From Mesostigma viride (taxonomy: Eukaryota > Streptophyta > Mesostigmatophyceae > Mesostigmatales > Mesostigmataceae): 64,000 nucleotides of DNA. The DNA lies in NCBI GenBank assembly GCA_009746045.1, contig RPFO01000175.1, forward strand, positions 5,865,666 to 5,929,665. The letters are read 5' to 3'. This document shows, one piece after another, positions 55,620-63,682 of the stretch. Under the pieces are notes generated by a model, which made no database searches, had not been told where the DNA came from, and saw only the letters and a list, made by a program, of their open reading frames with translations. Numbering within the stretch: the first letter of the stretch is position 1; the number at the start of each line of letters is the position of its first letter. The position numbers and the translations under genes were made by a program.

Positions 55620-56917
55620 TTAGAGGTACACGGCTGCCTGCCTGCCTGCAGCGATGTCCATCTTTGATTCGCATTCCGTGAAGATGTAGGAAATGCAGTC
55701 CGTTGCTCCCTTCTCGACTCGCAGCGTGACCACCGATGCCGTGCCACGAAGGTCAAGGCCGCTCATGTACTCTGGACCGGCACACGGCATATTAAGGTGA
55801 CACGCCATCGTGAAGTTGTTGTTTAGCCACGTGGTAGGAGTCATGCCCTCCCGGACACAGGACAAACATTCCCCTGGTCACCGAACGCGGACAACAGATT
55901 GATCCACGCCTCGTTGCGTTCGTACGGTATCCAGGCGCTAGGTTGGATCCGTTGATGTCGTATTGGTAGGAAGTCATACCATCCGCGATGTGATTGAACA
56001 TCGTATTGCCAGATGCGTTGGTCACGTCCGCGCCGGCAGCAACCTGAATCGCCAGGAGTTTGCTGGCGGACGCGGAAGACAGCGACGCCTTGATGGCATA
56101 GGGAGCGAGTCCCGAGCGACTGTTTGGTAGACTGCCACGTCCGCCACTTGAAGGAGAGAGTTCCACCCTCGGCAAGCCTGGACGAGAAAATCTGGCCCAC
56201 GATATCTTCTTGGAACCTGTACGTGTCGATGCTAAAGTGGATGTTGCTCAGTTCGAAACCAACCCCCGTTCCTGCGTCAACGGCCACACGACCAGCAGCT
56301 GCTTGCGCCACGCTAGGAAGCATCACCCCTCCGTCCATGAGTGTGATTCGGATCTCGATGGGGGGGAAGAGACTCAGATCCACGATCCGAGGCTCGCCGC
56401 TCAGGAATCCCAAAAAGTGGTCAATGACGCCGTCCACTGCGGTGTTTGCCTTCACGTTGTTTGTGAGAGCGCCAGCCGCATCAGCAATGACGATGTTGTT
56501 ATTCTTCGACCAACCAGCGGGAGCCTGCGCGAGATTGTACTCGACACCGCCGTGCACCGAGAGCAGCGTATGGAACAGCTGGGAGTAGTCGTTGATGCTG
56601 TCGACGGTCTGACCTCCTGCCAGTACCTCGAGGCGCCTGATGATGGAGGACGTGTACGCGGGGAACTTTGCGAACCCCGCCGTGGTCGTGGGGGTCCCCG
56701 TGAAAAACATTGCGAAGGAGTGCAAGTCCACGAACCCGGACGTGGGGAGGCGGACCGCGACCACAGACCCTTGTTTGATGCCGTCGCTTGCTGAGAGGGT
56801 GCTGAGATGGACTCGTTGAGTCGTGTGCTGACCCAGCGCCTTCACGAGGTATTGCATGGACTTGGGGATAGCGCGCGAGTACCAGGAATTGTCCGAAGCC
56901 ATAGATTGTGTATACAT
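55620..56917 (-). pseudogene. MCP: Double-jelly-roll major capsid protein (PLV type), frame-broken
   Basis: Starts at ATG 56917, or more likely the Met at 56902 (MASDNSWYSRAIPKSMQYL). The N-terminal half is intact: RLPTSGFVDLHSFAMFFTG, FPAYTSSIIRRLEVLAGGQT, VDSINDYSQLFHTLLS, LSLFPPIEIRITL. This is the pattern I associate with polinton-like-virus and virophage-related capsid proteins. The frame then changes near 56130 (to SGLAPYAIKASLSSASASKL and ADGMTSYQYDIN), near 55930 (to YERNEAWINLLSAFGDQGN) and near 55860 (to TWLNNNFTMACHLNMPC and the C-terminus). In total about 430 codons. The protein would build the icosahedral shell as pseudo-hexameric trimers. Three breaks mean this copy cannot encode a full capsid protein if the sequence is correct. 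Confidence 0.8.
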
Positions 56918-56932
56918 TCGAATGAGATATTT

Positions 56933-57289
56933 TTACTGAAGAAGCTGGCCGAGTATGGGATTTTTTACCTTCGCTCCATCAACCCGTCTTTCGAGGTTGG
57001 ACAAGGCGCTCAGACCAGTGTTTGCGACCGAGTACGCTTTCCCGAGCAGCGTACTCTTCGCGATCATGTTGGATGGGATGTGTCCGAGCGCGGAATCGAC
57101 AATGCCCGCCGCCTGTTTGGCAGCCCGCGCCCCGTCGCCAATTTTTGAGATGACTTCGCCAGCGACGTGCCCGGCTTTCTTGACAGCTGACACGATGGCC
57201 GCCCCGTCGCCGACCCTCTTGATAGCGTTGCCGGCAAACTCTCCCACGCGTCTAGCCACGTTTCCGATTGCTCCAAAATTAACTTTCAT
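56933..57289 (-). CDS. Small amphipathic Gly/Ala-rich virion protein, 118 aa
   Basis: ATG 57289 (MKVNFGAIGNVARRVGEF) is chosen because it overlaps the penton stop by 11 nt, typical of viral gene packing. The upstream in-frame extension lies inside the penton gene. The sequence alternates Gly/Ala/Val helices with Lys/Arg (AIVSAVKKAGHVAGEVISKI, AARAAKQAAG-like), giving amphipathic helices without a true transmembrane segment. Its place between capsid and penton resembles the membrane-active internal proteins of adenovirus-like and polinton-like virions, but that is context-based inference. Confidence 0.6.
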   Translation of the reverse strand: MKVNFGAIGNVARRVGEFAGNAIKRVGDGAAIVSAVKKAGHVAGEVISKIGDGARAAKQAAGIVDSALGHIPSNMIAKSTLLGKAYSVANTGLSALSNLERRVDGAKVKNPILGQLLQ

Positions 57290-58142
57290 CGTCCTCGATA
57301 GTACTAGATGGCTGAGAAATAAATCTGGTTTGTGGCTGGACGGTCCTGTCAAGGGCCATATACTTCAAAACGCTCCCGATCTTCCTCGCCTCTATTCCCA
57401 TCGCCTTCTGAGGGCTTATGCGGAAGGAGAGCTGAAGAGCCCAATCCGAGTAGACAGTTATAGGAGCGTCGTCCTCGTCGAGCAGTCGGATCGTGATGTT
57501 GCTGGGAGAGTCCTTGAGATGCTGCCACAAAGGGGTCGCTGCCTGCCAAACAATGGGTTCTAAGAACTGCGACATGTTGGGACAGACGGCCAAAAGGCCT
57601 CCATATCCCGTGCCTGTCGACGATGATATCACGTTTCCTCGAACGATGTCGCTGTATACATACACCATTCTCAGTCTCCCATTCGTTGCTGGCCGGTTGC
57701 TAGCGAGGACACCTGTGAAAGGATATGATCCTTCCATGAGCCCCAACACCCGGCCCGTGGGCTCATCCACCGCGACAGAGAACTCGGTGGCATTTGTCAC
57801 GGTAAAAAGACTAGTCGCCCTGTTGTACGTGACCGAGAACCCAGGATCTACCGCCTTCAAAGCTTCCTCTATGTTTTTTCGGTTTTCGATAGTCGTGTAC
57901 GAGCCGAGCGGCAAGGTCACCTTCGTAGGGGACTCGCTGCCAGACAAACGGACAGTGAAGTATCGGTTTCCTTCGCTGATGTGAGTCTGTTCAAACGGGA
58001 TGGTCATGAGGGTAAGCCCGACGTCGTGATAATCGTCAAGGAGTCCCGCCGGGATGTCCCATACCGGATCCACTAGCGTCCCGCGAGTTCGGTTCTCCGT
58101 GCGAAGAGTGAGTGTCAGCGTTTCCTGGATGAACTCCTTCAT
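57279..58142 (-). CDS. Penton / minor capsid protein, 287 aa
   Basis: The Met at 58142 (MKEFIQETLTLTLRTENRTR) is chosen over the longer frame because the latter has no matching ATG and lies in the neighbouring gene. Family-like features are the LPLGSYTTIENRKNIEEAL segment, the NATEFSVAVDEPTGRVLGLM turn, the MVYVYSDIVRGNVISSS strand and the C-terminal IRLLDEDDAPITVYSDWALQ followed by LSFRI. This series recalls polinton/PLV penton (single jelly-roll minor capsid) proteins, which close the five-fold vertices. It directly precedes the small amphipathic protein and the MCP, the usual morphogenesis neighbourhood. Intact. Confidence 0.72.
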   Translation of the reverse strand: MKEFIQETLTLTLRTENRTRGTLVDPVWDIPAGLLDDYHDVGLTLMTIPFEQTHISEGNRYFTVRLSGSESPTKVTLPLGSYTTIENRKNIEEALKAVDPGFSVTYNRATSLFTVTNATEFSVAVDEPTGRVLGLMEGSYPFTGVLASNRPATNGRLRMVYVYSDIVRGNVISSSTGTGYGGLLAVCPNMSQFLEPIVWQAATPLWQHLKDSPSNITIRLLDEDDAPITVYSDWALQLSFRISPQKAMGIEARKIGSVLKYMALDRTVQPQTRFISQPSSTIEDDES

Positions 58143-58380
58143 CGGCCACTTCTTCTGACAATAGCTCAGAAGTAATTTCGTTTGTCCCAAAAACCTTGAC
58201 GACGCCTTCCTCAATTTTCGCCGATGCCCTTTTCATGGCGCGCTTCGTCTTCCCTGTGAGTGGCTTCTTCCTACAGTAGAGCATGGCCGCCTCAATGAAC
58301 TCTCGCGGGACATTTGGATGGAGGGTCATCCATTGAGAGATCTCGAGCATCTCGGCGTCAGTGAACAGCGGGCTGCTCAT
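58036..58380 (-). CDS. Unknown 114-aa viral ORF overlapping the penton start
   Basis: ATG 58380 (MSSPLFTDAEMLEISQWM), two bases after the stop of the zinc-finger gene. Residues 1-75 look like a real protein (helical, REFIEAAMLYCRKKPLTGKT, then KRAMKRASAKIEEGVVKVFG). The last ~35 codons run inside the penton gene in another frame and have poor composition, so the true end could be earlier or the gene could be frame-damaged. No family is recognised. Tight spacing argues for co-expression with its neighbours. Confidence 0.5.
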   Translation of the reverse strand: MSSPLFTDAEMLEISQWMTLHPNVPREFIEAAMLYCRKKPLTGKTKRAMKRASAKIEEGVVKVFGTNEITSELLSEEVADEGVHPGNADTHSSHGEPNSRDASGSGMGHPGGTP

Positions 58381-58382
58381 GT

Positions 58383-58886
58383 TTACTCTTCTGTGAGATT
58401 TTTTTCAGCGCCTTCTTTTGGAATTCCCACGACCGTGTTGTGGACCCTCCTGAGATGCAGCAGGAGGTTTTTTTCGTTTGCGAACGTGCTCTTACACCCG
58501 GGTTGTGGGCATTTCCACCTCGCGCCTCCCACCTGGACTCGTTTCCCGACAGGTACACCCGCAGGCTCCGGGGGTGCCGCCACTGCTTCATCGACGACAA
58601 CCGGTTCGGGAGCCGGCGCGACAGGGGCCGGTTGGGCATACGCGGACAATGGGGGGTACGCGACCGGTCTAGAGTTCGCCATCACTGACGCCATGAGAAG
58701 GGCATCCTTGAACCCTCGCGCCTCTGCGACCTTCCCTTTGTTCACCGCTCTTCGGACCGGCGCGCTGTGGATGACAATGGTGTTGGTCGATGAAGCGGTC
58801 ACCTGCGACTGGGGTGCGACCTTACGCTTCGGTTTTCCCCTTTTACTTGAAGGACGGCGCCGTGCTGATTTCTGACGCCTTGCCAT
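58383..58886 (-). CDS. Basic C2H2 zinc-finger protein, 167 aa
   Basis: ATG 58886 (MARRQKSARRRPSSKRGKPK): the first ~25 residues are strongly basic, as in core or DNA-condensing proteins. A Pro/Ala/Val-rich linker (about 80-118) follows. Residues about 124-148 form one C2H2 finger, WKCPQPGCKSTFANEKNLLL then HLRRVH (C-x4-C-x12-H-x4-H). A role in binding viral DNA inside the virion or in transcription is inferred. ATTATATG lies about 10 bp upstream in the 12-bp gap from the previous gene. Intact. Confidence 0.7.
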   Translation of the reverse strand: MARRQKSARRRPSSKRGKPKRKVAPQSQVTASSTNTIVIHSAPVRRAVNKGKVAEARGFKDALLMASVMANSRPVAYPPLSAYAQPAPVAPAPEPVVVDEAVAAPPEPAGVPVGKRVQVGGARWKCPQPGCKSTFANEKNLLLHLRRVHNTVVGIPKEGAEKNLTEE

Positions 58887-58898
58887 TTCTGCATATAA

Positions 58899-60259
58899 TC
58901 ATAGATTTTTATAACGTCCAAGTGAGGGTCTTGTTAGTCGACACGGCCATTTTTCCAGCGCGCGACTTGCAAAACGCGTAGACAACGCTATGTTTGTTGA
59001 CGTGTCAGTGGTGATGCGAGGAATCCGCAATGCGATTTCAAACACCCCGTCATCCTCCTCGTATCCTGAAACAACATTCCAGTTGCTGCCAATTATAACG
59101 TTTACCGGCCAGACGGACAGGCCGCTAGCCGTTAAGCGATATGGGTTTGATATGTCGAGAATCGTTGGTGGGTTGTTATCAAATGTTAACCTGACAAGGA
59201 TATTGGTCAACGCGGTCGGAAGAGTTAGTTCCGATTGCGTGGCCGGGTCGTGGAAAGACATCACGGCCACAGGGGCGCCGTGCCAAAATTGCGGAAGCGG
59301 GTAGTCGTATATGGGCTGCCTCAGACCGACCAAAGAATCTGCTTCCAAATCGTGTGCGATATACGCCTAGTTTCTCGGACATCTTCATACAGGGCCACGT
59401 CCATCCCGTGATTGCCGCCAATTGACGACAGGCTTGAACCATAATAGTAGCTTAGGCTAGAAGCAAATAAAAGCGGGTCGGGCCAGATACTGTTGGATCT
59501 AATACCTGGAACGTCACGGTCGCCAAATGGATCATACCAGTAACTGGAGGATCAACCAGTGAAATATGATCACAGGTTATGTCAACGTACGACGAGGATT
59601 TTGAATTGTCGTTGTAGAAAAACCGCCAGTCCACGCTTCTCCAACGACTACGCTGATAAGCAACGGATCATTGCTCAACTTGGTGTTTGAAAATCCAAGT
59701 CTTACATAAAACTTCCTCACCGACTGACGAGCTGGTAGAATCCCATATATTTTGGCAGTATATTGGTTCATTTGCACGCCGTATTGAACATCGGGACACT
59801 TAACAACCGTGCGGATGACACTCTCATTCGTGAGTGTTAGCTCCTTAAACCAAGTATCCGCCACACCCGGTACGGGTTTTGTGACGCTATATTTGCCAAA
59901 AATGCTACAATTCCTCGACGAGGTGGACCTGTGACGCAGCTCCAACACGTCTCCGACGGCTGTGTACGATCCGGATGGGTTGTTGGTTTTTAGAGAGTCG
60001 AACTCTATGTCTTGTAGGTCATCTTTGATTGGCCAGACATACGCGCCGTGGTACTCTCCGCTCAAGTGGAAACTGGTCGGAGGGGCATCGGAATGTACGG
60101 GTCAATAATGTCTGTAGGAGTGGTTGTAAATATACCGGACGAGTTTGAGATTTTAGTCATGTCACTAAGTTTTGAGGAGTTGTTTTGGATATATAACGCT
60201 CCACCTTCCCATCCGATTTTCTTCGAAATGCCACCCAGTAGCTGTTTTGTTGTCTCCAT
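58899..60259 (-). pseudogene. Fibre-like virion protein segment in several frames
   Basis: Successive frames read as continuous beta-rich protein. The first is METTKQLLGGISKK to DIIDPYIPMP (60259-60075). The next is SGEYHGAYVWPIKDDLQDIE to LLISVVVGEA (to about 59635). Then come DWRFFYNDNSKSSSYVDITC (to about 59510), PDPLLFASSLSYYYGSSLSS (to about 59360) and EADSLVGLRQPIYDYPLPQF through VNVIIGSNWNVVSGYEEDDG to the stop at 58899. At least four frame changes are needed. The ATG at 60259 overlaps the end of the long ORF to the right by 103 nt. Either it is a separate gene or it is the C-terminal part of that protein after a frame change. The function is presumably structural. Confidence 0.5.
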
Positions 60260-62214
60260 GATGAGTTTAACGTGTATCGAACCTTCGACTTCAGATTGTC
60301 AAACAGGTCGAGTGCATAGTCACTATGGTGCAGATTGATACCCAGCATACCCCAATGCGTCGTAGCCGCATTTCTCCAATTCTGATGGGCATCTGTCGTG
60401 GCCGGGTGATATTTATTCGTCAAAGACATAGTATTTTCTGCAAACGAGACGAAAGCATCGTTGCTGCCCAAATATAGCCGAAAACACAATAGAAATGGGC
60501 CGTCGATGAGCTGCTCTGAAAAAACAACACATTTGCTTGGTGCCGGAGTGGCTGTTTTTACAAAAAAGAATTTTTCGGGAGACCCTTCAAAGTAGTATTT
60601 CGAAGCTTCTGCTTGCAGCGTGGTCACGGAGTGGCGCGAGAATGATTCTAGAGAATGGAGCGTCGTAGCGGGGCCGTCTATCTCCACGGTCTCTCCTGAC
60701 AGGTTTGGCGAGTCCTTTACGGTTACGATCCTGTATCTGAGTTCTACATCATCGCCTTCGGATGGATTTTGAAACGTCGTTGTCTTCAACGTCCCATCCA
60801 AGGCCCCTTGAGATACTCCGTTCGCCAACAGATGAAAACCGGTGAGAGGAGGCAACGACTTTCCCCACCCCACATCATGGTCTGCGTAGACGCCGTTGAT
60901 CGCGATTTTTACAGGATTTAGATATGAAATGTAGGAACTTGGTGTCCGGATGCCGGAGTGCAGTTGGCTCATTTTTGAAACGCATACCATCACCCCTCCT
61001 TTGTGGGTGGTGTAGGAGGTGAGGGTCGAGTCGTTGTAGACGTCTATCTCGTAGTTCATATACTTGTTACTATCTGCCGCGACTGGCGCGGTGATTACGG
61101 CGTCTTCCCCGCGCAGTCCCCCGTTTTGCGAGAGGGAGACTCCGCCGATGGTCGGAGTGGTCGGCGTGAGCTGGGTGGAATTCATGTACCACCTGATGGG
61201 GAGTTTGCGTTGGTATGCGAAGGGGGTCGTCATCTTTATGCCCTGTTTGAGGGTCGTTCCCTCTACGACCTCCCAATTAGCGGTGGTTGGATTGGTGCTC
61301 CAGTAGAGTGCGTTCACAGGGTCAATCGGACCCATTCGCCAGTCCGTCAGTGGCGAGTATGTACGCGTGATGGTGAAGGATCTCCCAGTTAGTGGAAGGC
61401 GGCGGTTGTCGTCGCGAATCGTGGCGAAAGACAACAACTCCACGCGGAGAGGGAGGCCGTTAAATCGAGATCCGCCGAGACCATAGAAAGAGTCGGAAAA
61501 GTATGGATATCCTACCTCTCCGTCCACAACGCTCTCCCCCGTGCGCGCCTGGGTCGTGTGGTAGTCGCGATAGGTAAACTTACAGATTCCACTCGCGTCG
61601 CCATTCGTAACGTTGTAGGGCAGCTGGACTCGCACATCCTGGTCATTGATGACGTTGAACGCGTTTTGGTGCGACACGGTCGTCCCGTCTTCGAGATGGA
61701 GGACGAAATCCCCGTTCAAGTTAGCTATCGACGTTTTGCCTACCCCGTGTTGGTCAAAAAGGTAGTCCAATTGCGCGCGGGTCAGGACTCTGCCACCAGG
61801 GTCTAGCAACGTATCAGGGCTAAAGTCGAAGACGTGGTACTGGGTTGCTCCCACTTTCGCCGTAAGGTAAGGTTCATTTAGAGTGAGATCGTCGACTAAA
61901 GTAGTCCCTGATTTAAAATAGGAATACCCATTCACGACGAGACTGTAAGCAAGTTCCGATGGGTCGCTTGCGGTCTCGTCGTCGTAATTGTCTCCGAGTC
62001 GCACATTTGTCGGCTGGCTCGGGTAGAAAATTTTGAATCCGTCGACAACGAGTGACTCATCGAATGGATGTGAAGTGCCAAGAAGTAACGTAACGCTAGC
62101 TTGAAGCCCATCTATGTCTGTTTCGATGTTAGAAACACGCTCCTCCATTTCAGGGTCGAGCGTTAACCCGGTGGCGAGATTGGTCGGTCTGCTCAATGTT
62201 GTTAGAACGACCAT
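60157..62214 (-). CDS. Large fibre-like virion protein, 685 aa (possibly longer)
   Basis: ATG 62214 (MVVLTTLSRPTNLATGLTL). Residues about 20-45 (DPEMEERVSNIETDIDGLQA) form a short coiled coil, as in trimeric fibres. The remainder is a long beta-rich, Tyr/Asn/Thr-rich sequence with no repeat or enzyme motif. The length and style suit a receptor-binding or spike protein of a PLV. It is intact over 2 kb despite damage to neighbours. At its end (KVERYISKTTPQNLVT) an alternative frame reads on as credible protein, so the original may have been about 1,100 residues. It is divergent from the plus-strand genes across a 24-bp gap. Confidence 0.6.
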   Translation of the reverse strand: MVVLTTLSRPTNLATGLTLDPEMEERVSNIETDIDGLQASVTLLLGTSHPFDESLVVDGFKIFYPSQPTNVRLGDNYDDETASDPSELAYSLVVNGYSYFKSGTTLVDDLTLNEPYLTAKVGATQYHVFDFSPDTLLDPGGRVLTRAQLDYLFDQHGVGKTSIANLNGDFVLHLEDGTTVSHQNAFNVINDQDVRVQLPYNVTNGDASGICKFTYRDYHTTQARTGESVVDGEVGYPYFSDSFYGLGGSRFNGLPLRVELLSFATIRDDNRRLPLTGRSFTITRTYSPLTDWRMGPIDPVNALYWSTNPTTANWEVVEGTTLKQGIKMTTPFAYQRKLPIRWYMNSTQLTPTTPTIGGVSLSQNGGLRGEDAVITAPVAADSNKYMNYEIDVYNDSTLTSYTTHKGGVMVCVSKMSQLHSGIRTPSSYISYLNPVKIAINGVYADHDVGWGKSLPPLTGFHLLANGVSQGALDGTLKTTTFQNPSEGDDVELRYRIVTVKDSPNLSGETVEIDGPATTLHSLESFSRHSVTTLQAEASKYYFEGSPEKFFFVKTATPAPSKCVVFSEQLIDGPFLLCFRLYLGSNDAFVSFAENTMSLTNKYHPATTDAHQNWRNAATTHWGMLGINLHHSDYALDLFDNLKSKVRYTLNSSWRQQNSYWVAFRRKSDGKVERYISKTTPQNLVT

Positions 62215-62238
62215 TTATTATCTACCTAGAATATAAAC
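62215..62238. promoter_or_regulatory. 24-bp divergent viral promoter
   Basis: Separates the ATG codons of the minus fibre-like gene and the plus coiled-coil gene. It contains GAATATAAAC, with TATAA directly before the plus ATG, and AATAAATG on the minus side. Such compression implies that promoter elements extend into the coding regions or are very short. Confidence 0.55.
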
Positions 62239-62765
62239 ATGGCCTCTGAGGCTTCAGAGACCCCAACGAGCTACCAAGACGAAACCTTCGCCGAGACGCG
62301 GGAAGAGCAGGTTGACCTGGTCAAGACAATTCGAAAGGGACAACCGCTGAATGATGAACAGAAAAAAGCCCTTCGCGACAAAATGAGGGTTTACCAGCAA
62401 CGCGCAAAAGCCGAGAGGGAGAAGAGACGAAACGAGGAAAAGGAGGCAGAGATAACGAAACGAAAGGTCCTTGCAAAGGAATTGGAGATTCAGCGGCAAA
62501 GGCTAGTCGAACTCGAGCTGCAAGAAGCCCGCAACAAATCGCGGATTGAACGCCTTCTCGCTGAAGATTCGTCGCCTCAACCCCCGCCGACACGCCAAAA
62601 CCAAGACGGGGTCGAAAGCCCAAGGAGACAGAGCCGGACTCTCCGCCACCCCCGATCAAGACCCGACAGCTCCCACCTCCACCACCGCCACCTGTCGCGA
62701 TGACGCCATACGAGATGCGCATGGCCGCCATCCGCGCGTCTCTCCTTGCTAGTCTGGACGATTAA
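62239..62765 (+). pseudogene. Coiled-coil protein with AT-hook-like tail, one frame break
   Basis: ATG 62239 (MASEASETPTSYQDETFAE). Residues about 45-110 are a highly charged helix (YQQRAKAEREKRRNEEKEAE, VLAKELEIQRQRLVELELQE). After a C-rich stretch near 62585-62600 the natural reading moves to another frame, giving PKPRRGRKPKETEPD (AT-hook-like RGRKP), a Pro-rich segment and AIRASLLASLDD with the stop at 62763-62765. About 175 codons in total. A DNA-binding, packaging-associated role is inferred from the motif and from the ATPase starting 12 bp later. The break could be real or a sequencing error. Confidence 0.55.
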
Positions 62766-62777
62766 AATGTCTTCAGA

Positions 62778-63660
62778 ATGATAATGGCTATCATCGAAGA
62801 GCGACGAATTCATTCACTTGAGAACAAAGACATCAAGCAACGATACGCCCCACAGCGTCCTGCTCCACCGAATATGCCGAGTCTTCATTTCATCGCAAAC
62901 TTCTGCGGAGCTCGACGGTCTGGGAAAACTACATCGGCAGTCAACATGGCGAAGGCTTACTTTGCTAAAACTCATTCGACAAGCTGTACCTCATTTCAGG
63001 GAGTGCCCACACGGAGCCAAAATACAAGGAGCTCCCGGAACCAGCTATGACGATGGAAGTCTACTCTAACCTGGCATTCGATGGGATGATAGATCATATA
63101 AAGTCTGACCTCCACGAATACGAGAGGTACAAGGACGATCTCAAGGTCTGGGAAACGTTCAAACGCGAATACGTGGATGGGAAAAAAACGCAGAACTCAT
63201 GGACCTCTCCATGTACCTACGCCTTGATGCAATGAACTGGGATAAACCTGCGACAAGGTTCGAGCACGGTCCTCCTTCGTCGCTCATTCTGATAGACGAC
63301 ATGCAAGGCAGTGCCCTCTATCAGAGCTCTAGCAAAAACGCTGTTGCGGCTTTCGCGTTCAAACACAGACACTTCCTCACGAGCATGATTTTCCTGACAC
63401 AGGCGTACACAAGCGGTGGCGTACCACGAGCAGTGCGAGCGAATATATCGTTTCTTGCGCTGTTCAGAACGAAGGACCATCGAGCCGCGCGACAGATCGC
63501 GGAAGAGAGCGCGGGGGCTGTGGCGCCGGACGAGTTTCTCGCGCTATGGGACCACGCCGTCAAGGACGATCCTCACGACTTCTTCGCTGTCGACTTCGAC
63601 CAGCGCGACCCGAAAAAAATGTTTCGTCGAAACTTCAATACATTTCTCTCGATAAAATAA
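62778..63660 (+). pseudogene. A32-type DNA-packaging ATPase (FtsK/HerA superfamily), frame-broken
   Basis: ATG 62778 (MIMAIIEERRIHSLENKDIK). Walker A is FCGARRSGKTT at residues 42-52. After about 62970 the frame changes (then FDKLYLISGSAHTEPKYKEL, EVYSNLAFDGMIDHIKSDLH). A second change occurs at a run of seven A at 63182-63188. The last part has Walker B SLILIDDMQGS, the HRHFLTSMIFLTQAY strand and the conserved Arg-Asn of RAVRANISFLALFR. These match viral packaging ATPases of polintons, virophages and NCLDV, which pump DNA into procapsids. About 294 codons in total. Both breaks fall between essential motifs, so the copy is inactive unless the breaks are assembly errors. Confidence 0.8.
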
Positions 63661-63682
63661 TTTTCTCTGAACATGATATACT

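Noticed and set aside
59179-59442. 87-codon ORF starting MVQACRQLAAITG
   Set aside because: The overlapping frame reading SYYYGSSLSSIGGNHGMDVA fits the fibre protein continuation better.
63182-63188. Programmed ribosomal frameshift in the ATPase
   Set aside because: The A7 run alone could suggest slippage, but a second unrelated break in the same gene and breaks in other viral genes make decay or sequencing error more likely.
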